Assembly: GCF_008001035.1 (NCBI RefSeq)
Contig: NZ_CP042856.1
Coordinates: 620,001 to 684,000, forward strand
Direction: 5' to 3'
Source of the DNA: Salinibacterium sp. dk2585
Lineage (GTDB): Bacteria; Actinomycetota; Actinomycetes; Actinomycetales; Microbacteriaceae
Length of the DNA stretch: 64,000 nt
Shown here: in pieces, positions 8,144-18,116 of the stretch
How the letters are laid out: every line of letters begins with the position of its first letter
Numbering within the stretch: position 1 is the first letter of the stretch
Position numbers and translations under genes: made by a program
The notes under the pieces: generated by a model
The model's database searches: none
Seen by the model: only the letters and a program-made list of their open reading frames with translations
What the model was told of the DNA's origin: nothing

Positions 8144-9085
8144 ATGAGCCGCCCAGCACCCGTACTCGAAGACGTGCGGATGCAACGGCGCGCCGGTCTC
8201 CTCTACGCGGTCGGTGCCTACGCTCTCTGGGGCTTCCTCCCCGGCTACTTCCTGCTCCTCGCCCCGTCCGGCCCCTTCGAGGTCGTCGCGGGACGCGTCA
8301 TCCTGTCGCTCGCCTTCTGTGCCCTCCTGCTCACGATCACGCGCGGCTGGCGCTCGGTCGCCGACGTCGTCAGGTCGCCCAGGCTCGCGCTCATCATGGG
8401 GGTCGCCGCCGCCCTGATCTCGGTCAACTGGCTCGTGTTCGTCTTCGCGGCGCTCAACGGCCAGGTGCTTGCGTCATCCCTCGGCTACTTCATCAACCCG
8501 CTCTTCACGGTGCTGCTGGGTGTCGTGCTGCTTCGCGAATCGCTGCGGCCGCTCCAGTGGGTCGCGATGGGCTTCGGGGCGATCGCGATCGTCGTGCTGG
8601 CGGTCGGCCTCGGAGAGATCCCGTGGATCTCCCTCGCCCTCGCCGGCAGCTTCGGCCTCTACGGCCTCATCAAGAAGCAGGCGGGCCCGCGGGTCGGTGC
8701 GGTGTCGGGACTCACGGTCGAGACGATGTGGCTGACGGTCCCCGCGATCGTCGTGCTCCTTGCGCTGGCAGCGGGCCCGGGCATCGCGGCCGGCGCGAAT
8801 GGGCCCGCGCACCTCGTGCTCTTCCTGATGTCCGGCGTGGCGACGGCCGTGCCCCTGCTGCTGTTCGCCGCAGGCGCCCGCCGCCTGCCGCTCGTCACGA
8901 TCGGCCTCGTGCAGTATCTCGCGCCCATCCTGCAGTTCATCCTCGGCGCGTTCGTGCTGCATGAGGCCATGCCGCCCGAGCGCTGGGTGGGCTTCGGGCT
9001 CGTCTGGGTCGCCCTTGTCGTGCTCACGATCGACATGCTGGTCGAGGGGCGGATGTCGCGCCGCGCCTTGCCGCAACCGCTCTGA
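8144..9085 (+). CDS. rarD: RarD-type EamA family transporter
   Basis: This is a 313-residue integral membrane protein with about ten hydrophobic helices arranged as two EamA (DMT superfamily) halves. It starts with GLLYAVGAYALWGFLPGYF and contains LISVNWLVFVFA and GYFINPLFTVLLGV, features of RarD proteins. The family exports metabolites or drugs; the substrate cannot be read from sequence (chloramphenicol sensitivity was the historical link). It has its own unit between the groES terminator and a binding-protein gene. Confidence 0.85.
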   Translation: MSRPAPVLEDVRMQRRAGLLYAVGAYALWGFLPGYFLLLAPSGPFEVVAGRVILSLAFCALLLTITRGWRSVADVVRSPRLALIMGVAAALISVNWLVFVFAALNGQVLASSLGYFINPLFTVLLGVVLLRESLRPLQWVAMGFGAIAIVVLAVGLGEIPWISLALAGSFGLYGLIKKQAGPRVGAVSGLTVETMWLTVPAIVVLLALAAGPGIAAGANGPAHLVLFLMSGVATAVPLLLFAAGARRLPLVTIGLVQYLAPILQFILGAFVLHEAMPPERWVGFGLVWVALVVLTIDMLVEGRMSRRALPQPL

Positions 9086-9145
9086 TCTCTCGGTAGGGTT
9101 CCTGAGGCGTCGCCCGTTGGCGCCTCCACGAATGAGAGGAACGCC

Positions 9146-10396
9146 ATGGTGCGCCGTGCCCCCGTCACTGCCGTCGCGATCGCTGCAGCCCTTGTGCTGT
9201 CAGGGTGCACAGCGGAGGTGGCGGTCACTCCCGCCCCGTCGCCGCGCCCCAGCGCTCCCGCCGCATCCGGAGACGGCGTGCTGCGCATCGGCACGCTGTT
9301 GCCGACCTCGGGGGAGACGGCCTTCCTCTCGCCAGCGCAGGTCGCGGGCGTCGAGCTTGCGGTGCGCGAGATCAACGAGGCGGGCGGTGTGCTCGGCGCC
9401 CCCGTCGAGGTGTTCCATCGCAATTCAGGCGACGCCACGACAGAGACGCTCGAGGCCTCCTACGCCCAGCTCGTCGAGCACGGCGTCGACGTGATCGTCG
9501 GCCCCTCCTCATCCGTGCTCGCTGAGCGACTCCTCCCGCTCACCGCCGCCGACGGTATCGCTGTCATCTCGCCGTCAGCGACGGCATCCGCCCTGTCCGA
9601 CCTCGACGACTCCGGCCTCCTTCTCCGCACCTCGCCGCCCGTGAGCCTGCAGGGCCGCGCCCTCGCCCAGCTGCTCACCGACGACGGCGCCGAGACGGTC
9701 GCCACGGTGACCTTCGACGACACCGAGTCGGCGGCCGTGACCTCCGTGCTCTCCGAGGCGATGGGGGATGGCTCCGTCACTTTCGCCGAGACCTTTGCAG
9801 GCGATACGGATGCCGCTGCCTTCGCCGCCCGGGTCGCCGAGTCGGGCGTGGACGCCGTCGTGCTGTCGAGTCCCTTCACGCCTGGGGTGCCGACCGCCGC
9901 ACTGCTCGACGGCCTTGTGACAGCCGGAATCCCCGCCACCTCCCTCTGGGTGACCGCTGCCGGCCTCGCTGACTATTCGCAGGCACTCCCGGCTGGCGCG
10001 ATCGAGGGCGTTCGCGGGGTGCTCGACGGGCGGGAGCCCTCTGAGGAGTTTGCGGCCCGGGCCAAGTCGATGGACCCTGGGCTCAGCGATGTGCGCTACG
10101 CGGCCGAAGCCTATGACGCGACCGTGCTCGCGGCGCTCGCCGCGATCGTGGCTGAGGACGACGGCGGCCCATCGCTCGCCTACTCGGCCATCGATGTCTC
10201 CGGAGCGGGCATCAAGTGCATGAGCTTCGGCGAGTGCCTCGACGTGCTCGAGAGCCGCCCCGACATCGACTACGACGGTGTCTCCGGCCCACTTGCGCTC
10301 AACGATTCGGGTGACCCGACGGTCGCTGTGTTCCGCGTGTTCACCTACGGCGCCGACAACCGAGCGGTGCCCGGGGGAGACGTACTCGTCGAGTAG
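9146..10396 (+). CDS. LivJ-type amino-acid ABC solute-binding lipoprotein (first)
   Basis: This 416-residue lipoprotein has a signal peptide ending in the lipobox LSGC (Cys about residue 23), then an Ala/Pro linker and a type I periplasmic-binding fold (Peripla_BP_6): LRIGTLLPTSGETAF, GVELAVREINEAGGVLG, and VIVGPSSS. It should sit on the outer face of the membrane and present an amino acid or amide to a LivHM permease. It lies directly before a closely related second binding protein, and the permease and ATPase genes lie on the opposite strand from 15984 to 11922. ATG start with GAGAGGAA upstream. Its sequence is more diverged and less acidic than the second copy. Confidence 0.85.
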   Translation: MVRRAPVTAVAIAAALVLSGCTAEVAVTPAPSPRPSAPAASGDGVLRIGTLLPTSGETAFLSPAQVAGVELAVREINEAGGVLGAPVEVFHRNSGDATTETLEASYAQLVEHGVDVIVGPSSSVLAERLLPLTAADGIAVISPSATASALSDLDDSGLLLRTSPPVSLQGRALAQLLTDDGAETVATVTFDDTESAAVTSVLSEAMGDGSVTFAETFAGDTDAAAFAARVAESGVDAVVLSSPFTPGVPTAALLDGLVTAGIPATSLWVTAAGLADYSQALPAGAIEGVRGVLDGREPSEEFAARAKSMDPGLSDVRYAAEAYDATVLAALAAIVAEDDGGPSLAYSAIDVSGAGIKCMSFGECLDVLESRPDIDYDGVSGPLALNDSGDPTVAVFRVFTYGADNRAVPGGDVLVE

Positions 10397-10413
10397 ACAG
10401 GGCTGTCGCGCAT

Positions 10414-10429
10414 GTTACCGCCCCGTAAC
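10414..10429 (+). promoter_or_regulatory. GlnR-box-like site upstream of second LivJ gene
   Basis: GTTAC-CGCCCC-GTAAC matches the actinobacterial GlnR pattern GTnAC-n6-GnAAC and is also a perfect inverted repeat (TGTTAC/GTAACA). It lies about 100 bases before the start of the second LivJ-type gene. Nitrogen control is an inference. Confidence 0.5.
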
Positions 10430-10473
10430 ACGGAGGTATTGTGCGCGGGCGTGCCGGGCAATACCGTTGCAAG

Positions 10474-10498
10474 ACGGCAGTGTCCTGCCGTGGTTTTC
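10474..10498 (+). promoter_or_regulatory. Hairpin in the leader of the second LivJ gene
   Basis: ACGGCAG (10474-10480) and CTGCCGT (10485-10491) form a 7-base-pair hairpin with a TGTC loop followed by GGTTTTC, 36 bases before the AUG. It could be a weak attenuator or an mRNA 5' protecting structure. Confidence 0.4.
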
Positions 10499-10526
10499 AT
10501 CACATTTCATGAACGCAAGGAGCAAC

Positions 10527-11795
10527 ATGAGCGTATTCGCGAAGGCCAATGCCGGATCGCGCGGGCGCAAGGCCCTTTACGCAGGTGTCGCAGGTCTCGG
10601 AGCCGTCGCACTCGTGCTGAGCGGCTGCGCGGCAGACGACGGTGGCAATGGCGGCAACGGTGGCAACACGGGGGAGGACCTGACGCTCAAGATCGGTTCG
10701 CTGCTGCCGGCAACAGGCAACCTCGCCTTCCTCGGCCCGCCCGAGTTCGCGGGTGTCGACTACGCGATCTCCCAGATCAACGAGGCCGACATGGGCATCA
10801 CCGTCGAGCACGTGCGCGGCGACTCGGGTGACACCGACAACAAGGCCTACGAGACCGAGGTTCCTCGCGTGCTCGGTGAGGGTGTCTCCGCCATCATTGG
10901 TGCGGCGTCGTCCGGTGTCTCGCTGCAGTTCATCGACCAGGTCATCGCGAACGACACGATCCTGTTCTCGCCGGCCAACACGTCCGACGCGTTCACGACC
11001 TATGACGACAACGGCCTCTACTTCCGCACGGCACCGTCCGACGTGCTGCAGGGCGAGGTGCTTGGCAACCTCATCGCAGAAGACGGCCACCAGACGCTCG
11101 GCATGATCGTGCTGAACGATTCCTACGGCACCGGCCTGCAGAAGTACGTCACGGAGGCCTTCGAGGCCGCCGGTGGCGAGGTTGTCGCCACGTCGTCGTA
11201 CAACACGGGTGACACGAGCTTCAGTGCCCAGATCAGCGAGGTCCTCGCCGAGGCCCCTGACGCGATCGCCCTGATCACGTTCGAAGAGGTCAAGACGATG
11301 CTTCCGGACATCGTCTCGTCGTTCCCCGCTGAGAACCTCTACTTCGTCGATGGCAACCTTGCCAACTTCGGTGACGAGGTTCCGCCGATCGAGGGCGCCA
11401 AGGGCACCTTCCCCGGCACCAACGTGGATGAGCTTGCAGCGTTCACCGAGGAGCTCAACGAGTTCTGGGTCGGCACGGGTGAGCCTGAGCTCACCGAGTT
11501 CACCTACGGCGCGGAGTCGTACGACGCCGTCATGCTGCTCGCACTGGCCGCCCTCAAGGCCCAGTCGACGGATGCCGCGGACATCGCCGCTGCGCTGCAG
11601 GAAGTCTCGGGTGGTTCGGGTGACGGCGAGAAGTGCTCGACCTTCGCCGAGTGCGCCGAGATCATCAACAACGGAGACGTCGCCGACTACGACGGCATCT
11701 CCGGCCCGATCACCTTCGACGAGGTCGGCGACCCGACCGAGGCCGTGATCGGCACCTACATCTTCGGCCCGGACAACACGTACTCCGCGTACTAA
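10527..11795 (+). CDS. LivJ-type amino-acid ABC solute-binding lipoprotein (second)
   Basis: This is a 422-residue lipoprotein with a 37-residue signal region ending in the lipobox LSGC, a Gly/Asn-rich linker, and a type I binding fold (LKIGSLLPATGNLAF, DYAISQINEADMGITVEHV, AIIGAASSGVS). It should capture branched-chain amino acids or related amides outside the membrane. The start is the ATG at 10527, four bases after AAGGAG; an upstream in-frame ATG at 10509 lies before that site. The strong ribosome site, acidic mature protein and C-rich synonymous choice suggest high expression. It ends at a double terminator facing livF, with which it is convergent. Confidence 0.9.
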   Translation: MSVFAKANAGSRGRKALYAGVAGLGAVALVLSGCAADDGGNGGNGGNTGEDLTLKIGSLLPATGNLAFLGPPEFAGVDYAISQINEADMGITVEHVRGDSGDTDNKAYETEVPRVLGEGVSAIIGAASSGVSLQFIDQVIANDTILFSPANTSDAFTTYDDNGLYFRTAPSDVLQGEVLGNLIAEDGHQTLGMIVLNDSYGTGLQKYVTEAFEAAGGEVVATSSYNTGDTSFSAQISEVLAEAPDAIALITFEEVKTMLPDIVSSFPAENLYFVDGNLANFGDEVPPIEGAKGTFPGTNVDELAAFTEELNEFWVGTGEPELTEFTYGAESYDAVMLLALAALKAQSTDAADIAAALQEVSGGSGDGEKCSTFAECAEIINNGDVADYDGISGPITFDEVGDPTEAVIGTYIFGPDNTYSAY

Positions 11796-11812
11796 GCCGA
11801 ACGACTGAGGGA

Positions 11813-11845
11813 GGGGCTCGGATGCCACGGCATCCGGGCCCCTTT
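11813..11845 (+). terminator. Terminator of second LivJ gene
   Basis: GGGGCTCGGATGC (from 11813) pairs with GCATCCGGGCCCC (to 11842) with one G-T pair, followed by TTT. It starts 17 bases after the stop codon. Confidence 0.85.
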
Positions 11846-11870
11846 CGCATGCCTCAACCCGCGGCACAAC

Positions 11871-11912
11871 GCGAAGGGCCCGGCATCCACGCGGATACCG
11901 GGCCCCTTCGCG
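11871..11912. terminator. Bidirectional terminator between convergent genes
   Basis: A second, near-symmetrical hairpin has arms GCGAAGGGCCCGGCATCC (11871-11888) and GGATACCGGGCCCCTTCGC (11893-11911), with one bulge. It can stop transcription of livF from the right as well as read-through from the left. Confidence 0.75.
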
Positions 11913-11921
11913 TCAGACCTG

Positions 11922-12692
11922 TCAGTCTTGGCCGAGCGTGCCCAGGTAGAGGCCGATGACCTTGGGGTCGTTGAGGAGTTCGCGACCCGTGCCTGTGTAG
12001 GCATCCCGGCCCTGGTCGAGCACGTAGCCGCGGTCGCAGATCTGCAGGCAGCGGCGTGCGTTCTGCTCGACCATGATCGTCGTGACGCCCGCCTTGTTGA
12101 TCTCGGAGACGCGGATGAAGGCCTCGTCCTGCCGCACCGGGGAGAGGCCGGCAGACGGCTCGTCGAGCAGCATGACGTGCGGGTCCATCATGAGGGCACG
12201 CGACATGGCGACCATCTGGCGCTCACCGCCCGAGAGTGAGCCCGCACGCTGCTTGAGGCGCTTGCCGAGTTCCCCGAAGATGCCGACGACGAACTCGAGG
12301 CGTTCGTCGTAGATCTTGGGGTTCTGGAAGAGCCCCATCTTCAGGTTGTCCTCGATCGTCAGGCTCGGGAACACGTTGTTGTTCTGCGGCACGAAGCCGA
12401 CGCCCTTGGCGACGAGCTTGTTGGCCTTGAGCCCCGTGATGTCCTCACCGTTGAGCGAGATCGATCCGCCACGGACCTTCACCTGCCCGAAGATGGCCTT
12501 GAGCAGGGTCGACTTGCCGGCCCCGTTGGGCCCGATGATGCCGATCAACTCGCCCTGTCGAGCCACCAGGTTGGCATCGTTGAGGATGTTGACGCCGGGC
12601 AGGTATCCCGCCGTGAGGTCCTTGACCTCGATGACGGGGGAGCCGGTCACGGCAGCGGAGGAAGCGGGCTGCTGGGTCGTTGGGGTGCTCAT
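11922..12692 (-). CDS. livF: Branched-chain amino-acid ABC transporter ATPase LivF
   Basis: This is a 256-residue cytoplasmic ATPase of the HAAT family. Walker A is [14 protein letters not shown], signature LSGGERQMVAMSRAL, Walker B VMLLDEPSAGLSP. It is the last gene of livH-livM-livG-livF and starts inside livG (four-base overlap). The protein starts with a Pro/Gln/Ser tail of about 20 residues before the ABC domain. It probably pairs with LivG. Confidence 0.93.
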   Translation of the reverse strand: MSTPTTQQPASSAAVTGSPVIEVKDLTAGYLPGVNILNDANLVARQGELIGIIGPNGAGKSTLLKAIFGQVKVRGGSISLNGEDITGLKANKLVAKGVGFVPQNNNVFPSLTIEDNLKMGLFQNPKIYDERLEFVVGIFGELGKRLKQRAGSLSGGERQMVAMSRALMMDPHVMLLDEPSAGLSPVRQDEAFIRVSEINKAGVTTIMVEQNARRCLQICDRGYVLDQGRDAYTGTGRELLNDPKVIGLYLGTLGQD

Positions 12693-13687
12693 TCGCCGGC
12701 CTTTCGGTTCTCGAAGGCCGCGGCATCCGCTGCCTGTTCATGCTCGATGTCAGCGACAAGGGCTGCGGCGGACTCTGACGGAACCTCGCCCGCAATGCGG
12801 CCCGTGACGACCCCGAGGTCCACGTCCTGGTGCGCGCCCAGGTAGGCGTCGATCACGGCGGGATCTTTCATGACCGTGTCTGGCGGACCCTCGGCGACGA
12901 CCTTGCCCTCCGCCATCACGACGACCCAGTCGGCGATGTGCCGCACCATGTGCATGTCGTGCTCGACGAAAAGCACGGTCATGCCCTGGTCCTTGAGATC
13001 GAGGATGTGCTCAAGAAGCGACTGCGTCAGCGCGGGGTTCACGCCAGCCATCGGCTCGTCGAGCATGACGAGGGTCGGGTCGCTCATGAGGGCGCGAGCC
13101 ATCTCGAGGAGCTTGCGCTGGCCACCCGAGAGGCTGGCCGCGAAGTCGTCCTTCTTTGTATCGAGCTTGAAGCGGGCGAGCAGCTCGAGCGCCTTGGCCT
13201 CGAACTCCTCCTCCTGCTTGCGCCAGAGGAAGGGAAAGAGGCCCGCCCAGAAGCGCTCACCGCGCTGGTGCTTTGCGCCGAGCTTCATGTTTTCGAGCAC
13301 TGTGAGAAGGCCGAGCGACTTCGTGAGCTGGAAGGTTCGCACCTGCCCGCGCTGCGACACCTTGAAGGCGGGGATGCCAGAGAGCGACCTGCCCTCGAAG
13401 GTCCACGAGCCCTTGTCGGGCTTGTCGAAGCCCGTCAGGAGGTTGAAGAGAGTCGTCTTGCCGGCACCGTTCGGGCCGATGAGGGCCGTGATGGCGTTGC
13501 GCGGGATCTCGAGGTGATCCACGTCGACGGCCGTGAGCCCGCCGAAGGTGCGCGTGACCCCGTCGGCGATGACGATGGGGTCGACCTTTTCGACGCCGGG
13601 GCGGATGTCGCCCTTGTGCAGGCCGGTCGACTTCTGTCGGGTCACGGGAGCGGATGTCGCTGCTGGGGTTGCTGCGTCACTTGACAA
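12689..13687 (-). CDS. livG: Branched-chain amino-acid ABC transporter ATPase LivG
   Basis: This is a 332-residue ABC ATPase with Walker A LIGPNGAGKTTLFNLL, signature LSGGQRKLLEMARAL and Walker B TLVMLDEPMAG. It is longer than E. coli LivG (255), with N-terminal (about 35 residues) and C-terminal (about 45 residues) extensions rich in Ala and Glu. The likely start is a TTG at 13687: an AAGGAG ribosome site (13700-13695 on this strand) lies seven bases before it, and no in-frame ATG or GTG fits as well. It overlaps livM by 11 bases. Confidence 0.9.
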   Translation of the reverse strand: MSSDAATPAATSAPVTRQKSTGLHKGDIRPGVEKVDPIVIADGVTRTFGGLTAVDVDHLEIPRNAITALIGPNGAGKTTLFNLLTGFDKPDKGSWTFEGRSLSGIPAFKVSQRGQVRTFQLTKSLGLLTVLENMKLGAKHQRGERFWAGLFPFLWRKQEEEFEAKALELLARFKLDTKKDDFAASLSGGQRKLLEMARALMSDPTLVMLDEPMAGVNPALTQSLLEHILDLKDQGMTVLFVEHDMHMVRHIADWVVVMAEGKVVAEGPPDTVMKDPAVIDAYLGAHQDVDLGVVTGRIAGEVPSESAAALVADIEHEQAADAAAFENRKAGE

Positions 13688-14657
13688 AGGTCAGCTCCTT
13701 CTTGTTTCCGAGGATGCCCTGCGGTCTGAAGATCACGAGGAGCATCAGGGCGACACCGACGAGGATGAATCGAAGGGTCTGGGCCTGGCTCGTCGACATG
13801 AAGGGCAGGATGCCCGCCGTCACGAGTGCGGGCAGGATGTTGCTGAGCAGCGTCTGCACGACCCAGTAGAGCACGGCGCCGAGCACGGGACCGAAGATGG
13901 TCGCGGCGCCACCAAGCAGGAGCGCCGTCCAGACGAAGAACGTGAGCGAGGTCACGTAGACGCCCGGGTTGACCGAAGAGGGCAGCGCGTAGACGATGCC
14001 ACCGAGCGAGCCGAAGACGCCACCGAGGATGAGCGCCTGCATCTTGTAGGAGAAGACGTTCTTGCCGAGCGAGCGCACGGCATCCTCGTCTTCGCGGATG
14101 CCGCGCAGCACTCGGCCCCACGGGCTGCGCATGATTGCCCACACGATCAGCAGCGCGAGGGCGACGAGCACGATGCCGACGATGCGCACCCACCAGCCAT
14201 TCGCCGTGTACTCCCACGGGCCGAAACCGTAGGTGCCTTCAGGCAGCGGGTTCGATGCGCGGAAGCTCGCGTGGTAGCCGCTGAGGCCATCCGCGGAGCC
14301 CGTGTACTCGTCGAAGGTCGTCGACAGGAAGAGCAGGCGCACGATCTCGGCGGCGGCGATCGTCACGATCGCGAGATAGTCGCCTCGCAACCGCAGCGTC
14401 GGGATGCCCAGCACGAGTGAGAACAGCACGGAGCAGGCCATGGCGATGAGCACGCCGGCCCACCAGGGCAGCCCGAAGGTCAGGATCGAGATGGCATAGC
14501 CGTAGGCGCCGATGGCCATGTAGGCGGCGATACCCATGTTGAGCAGTCCGGCGAAGCCGAAGTGCACGGCGAGGCCGATCGCCGCGAGGGCGTAGCCGAG
14601 GGTCGCCGGGGAGATGAGCGAGGAGGCAGTGTTGCCGAAGATAGTCAGCCAGTCCAT
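13677..14657 (-). CDS. livM: Branched-chain amino-acid ABC transporter permease LivM
   Basis: This is a 326-residue permease with about nine hydrophobic helices and the EAA-like coupling motif GRVLRGIREDEDAVRSLGKN that contacts the ATPase. GYALAAIGLAVHFGFAGLLNMG is characteristic of LivM. The C-terminus ends IFRPQGILGNKKELTFVK. It starts 10 bases after the livH stop and overlaps livG. Confidence 0.93.
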   Translation of the reverse strand: MDWLTIFGNTASSLISPATLGYALAAIGLAVHFGFAGLLNMGIAAYMAIGAYGYAISILTFGLPWWAGVLIAMACSVLFSLVLGIPTLRLRGDYLAIVTIAAAEIVRLLFLSTTFDEYTGSADGLSGYHASFRASNPLPEGTYGFGPWEYTANGWWVRIVGIVLVALALLIVWAIMRSPWGRVLRGIREDEDAVRSLGKNVFSYKMQALILGGVFGSLGGIVYALPSSVNPGVYVTSLTFFVWTALLLGGAATIFGPVLGAVLYWVVQTLLSNILPALVTAGILPFMSTSQAQTLRFILVGVALMLLVIFRPQGILGNKKELTFVK

Positions 14658-14667
14658 GAGGGGCCCC

Positions 14668-15984
14668 TTAACCTATTCTCTCTCTGCGACCGAGGATGCC
14701 CTGTGGTCGGAAGAGCAGCACCAGGATCAGAATTCCGAGCGCGCCCACGTACTTGAGGTCCGAGGGAATCCACAGCCCCGAGATCTCGACCATGACGCCC
14801 ACGATGATCGCGCCGATCAGGGCGCCGAAGGCGGTGCCAAGGCCACCGAGCGTGACGGCGGCGAAGACGAGGAGCAGGATCTGGGCTCCCATGTCCCACT
14901 TGATACCGGGACGGAAGTAGGCGTAGAGCACGCCGGAGAGGCCGGCCATTGCGGCAGCGACGATCCAGACGATGCGCACGACGCGGTCGACATCGATTCC
15001 GGATGCTGCGGCGAGCGAGGCGTTGTCGGAGACGGCGCGGGTGGCCTTGCCGATCTTGCTGAGCATGAGCCACGCGGCGAAGCCGATGATGACGATGATG
15101 CTGATGCCCATGCTCGCGAGGTCGATCCACGACAGCTGCACGTTGCCGAAGAGCTGGATCTGTGCCGCGTTGGCGCCGGGCAGCTGCAGGGTGCCGCCGC
15201 CGATGAAGAACTGGAACACATACCGCAGCGCGAGCGAGAGGCCGATGCTCACGATCATGAGCTGCACGATGCCGAGCCCGCGTCTTCGCAAGGGTTTCCA
15301 GAGGCCCGCATCGAGCGCCCAGCCGAAGGCCGCGCTCACGACGACCGTGAGCGGGATGGCGATCCACATCGGCAGCGACATCGTGACCCCGAGGAGGAGT
15401 GCGATCACCGCGCCGAAGGTCACCATCTCGGCGTGGGCGAAGTTCGAGAGCCCGGTCGTGCCGAACACGAGGGAGATGCCGACCGCGGCGAGGCCGAGCA
15501 TGAGGCCGAAGTTGACGCCGTCGATCGAGCGCGAGACGAGCTGGTCGACGAAGCTGACGGTGTTGCGCTCGCCCTGGCCGATGAAGAAGTTCATCGTGAC
15601 CCGGCCGCCGGGCCCAATCTCGACCTCCTTCTCATTGGGGGTCTCGTCCTCGCCCGTCTCGTCAACGACCGCGATGCCCTCCGGAAGTGTCTCCTCGTCG
15701 AGCGTGACGGTGTAGGCCTCGCGTTCGGGCACGCCCGCGCGCCACTGACCCGCGGCATCCGTCTCGACCTCGAGGTCGACGCCGTTGCCCGTGATCGTCA
15801 GGCGGACGTCCTCGAGTGGTTGGCCGTCGAGCTGGACGTTGCCGCTGATCTTGAAGGGCTCGTCTTCGCCGACCTCATCGGCGATGGCGGGGGAGCCGAG
15901 CATCAGGAATGCACCGACCATCGCGACGAAGGTGACGGCGTGCCAACGGGAGCGGCGCTGTCGAAGCCTGCTGGTGTTACTCAT
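14668..15984 (-). CDS. livH: Branched-chain amino-acid ABC transporter permease LivH with N-terminal extracellular domain
   Basis: This 438-residue protein is much longer than ordinary LivH (about 290-310). Residues 1-40 look like a signal peptide (AVTFVAMVGAFLMLGSPAIA). Residues about 41-140 form a beta-rich domain like carboxypeptidase-regulatory or CNA-B folds (FKISGNVQLDGQPLEDV, LTITGNGVDLEVETDAAGQW). From about 150 on is a normal LivH permease (FGLMLGLAAVGISLVFGTTGLSNFAHAE) ending LFRPQGILGRRERIG. The ATG at 15984 has GGAGG four bases upstream. A domain outside the cell on the permease could dock the binding lipoproteins; this is inference. Confidence 0.9.
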   Translation of the reverse strand: MSNTSRLRQRRSRWHAVTFVAMVGAFLMLGSPAIADEVGEDEPFKISGNVQLDGQPLEDVRLTITGNGVDLEVETDAAGQWRAGVPEREAYTVTLDEETLPEGIAVVDETGEDETPNEKEVEIGPGGRVTMNFFIGQGERNTVSFVDQLVSRSIDGVNFGLMLGLAAVGISLVFGTTGLSNFAHAEMVTFGAVIALLLGVTMSLPMWIAIPLTVVVSAAFGWALDAGLWKPLRRRGLGIVQLMIVSIGLSLALRYVFQFFIGGGTLQLPGANAAQIQLFGNVQLSWIDLASMGISIIVIIGFAAWLMLSKIGKATRAVSDNASLAAASGIDVDRVVRIVWIVAAAMAGLSGVLYAYFRPGIKWDMGAQILLLVFAAVTLGGLGTAFGALIGAIIVGVMVEISGLWIPSDLKYVGALGILILVLLFRPQGILGRRERIG

Positions 15985-16064
15985 TGAACCTCCAAGGCAG
16001 TGCCCTCGGGAGATCGGGTCAATCCCCCCGCACGTACCGTCGACGCTGACGTTACTGGCCGATT

Positions 16065-16080
16065 GTGTCGCCGGTGTTAC
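16065..16080 (-). promoter_or_regulatory. GlnR-box-like site upstream of livH
   Basis: On the livH strand the sequence reads GTAAC-ACCGGC-GACAC, one mismatch from GTnAC-n6-GnAAC. It lies about 80 bases before livH, mirroring the site in front of the second binding-protein gene. Weak alone; the pairing makes it worth testing. Confidence 0.35.
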
Positions 16081-16111
16081 TCGGGTAAGCGATCGGTGTT
16101 GGTAATTATGA

Positions 16112-17734
<1,623 letters not shown>

Positions 17735-17762
17735 CTCGCGGAGCGAGCCTGCGAGCGACGAA

Positions 17763-17812
17763 GGAGCGTATCGAAACCCCTGCTCGGTTTCGATACGCTC
17801 CGCTACTCAACC
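17763..17812. repeat. Palindromic intergenic repeat (GTTTCGATACGCTCC type), also a terminator
   Basis: GGAGCGTATCGAAACC (17763-17778) and GGTTTCGATACGCTCC (17786-17801) form a perfect 16-base-pair hairpin, followed by GCTACTCAACC. The sequence resembles an intergenic repeat I have often seen in high-GC actinobacterial genomes. It lies between convergent guaB and the small membrane-protein gene, where it can act as a two-way terminator. A shorter relative occurs inside the end of araB. Confidence 0.75.
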
Positions 17813-17816
17813 CGCC

Positions 17817-18116
17817 TCAGCTGCGGCGCGTGAGTGCGGCGGCCAGGCCGCCCACGACGAGCAGCCCGCCGATGCCGAGCACGATCCATGCGGGTGAGAT
17901 GTCGATCCCGCCGATCGCCCCCAGGTCGACCGCGACCTGCACGGCGTAGAGCGCCGCGATGATGACGAGGATGACGCCCCACACGATGGGGCCCGTGAGC
18001 ACCCGGCGGTCGGCGTGCTCGGTCGAGGGGTCGTCGCTGTGAAGCCGTTCGGTGTCGTTCGTTGCGTGCATCCGGTCCTCCTGAGAAGCGTCGTCGTGCT
18101 TGTCTGTCGCGGCCAT
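17817..18116 (-). CDS. Small two-helix membrane protein
   Basis: This is a 99-residue protein of unknown function. The first 40 residues are polar and rich in Asp, His and Glu; two hydrophobic helices follow (about residues 43-65 GPIVWGVILVIIAALYAVQV and 73-95 PAWIVLGIGGLLVVGGLAAA). Its ATG overlaps the stop of the PspC/LiaF-like gene (ATGA), so it is translated with it and probably serves in the same envelope-stress response. Confidence 0.75.
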   Translation of the reverse strand: MAATDKHDDASQEDRMHATNDTERLHSDDPSTEHADRRVLTGPIVWGVILVIIAALYAVQVAVDLGAIGGIDISPAWIVLGIGGLLVVGGLAAALTRRS

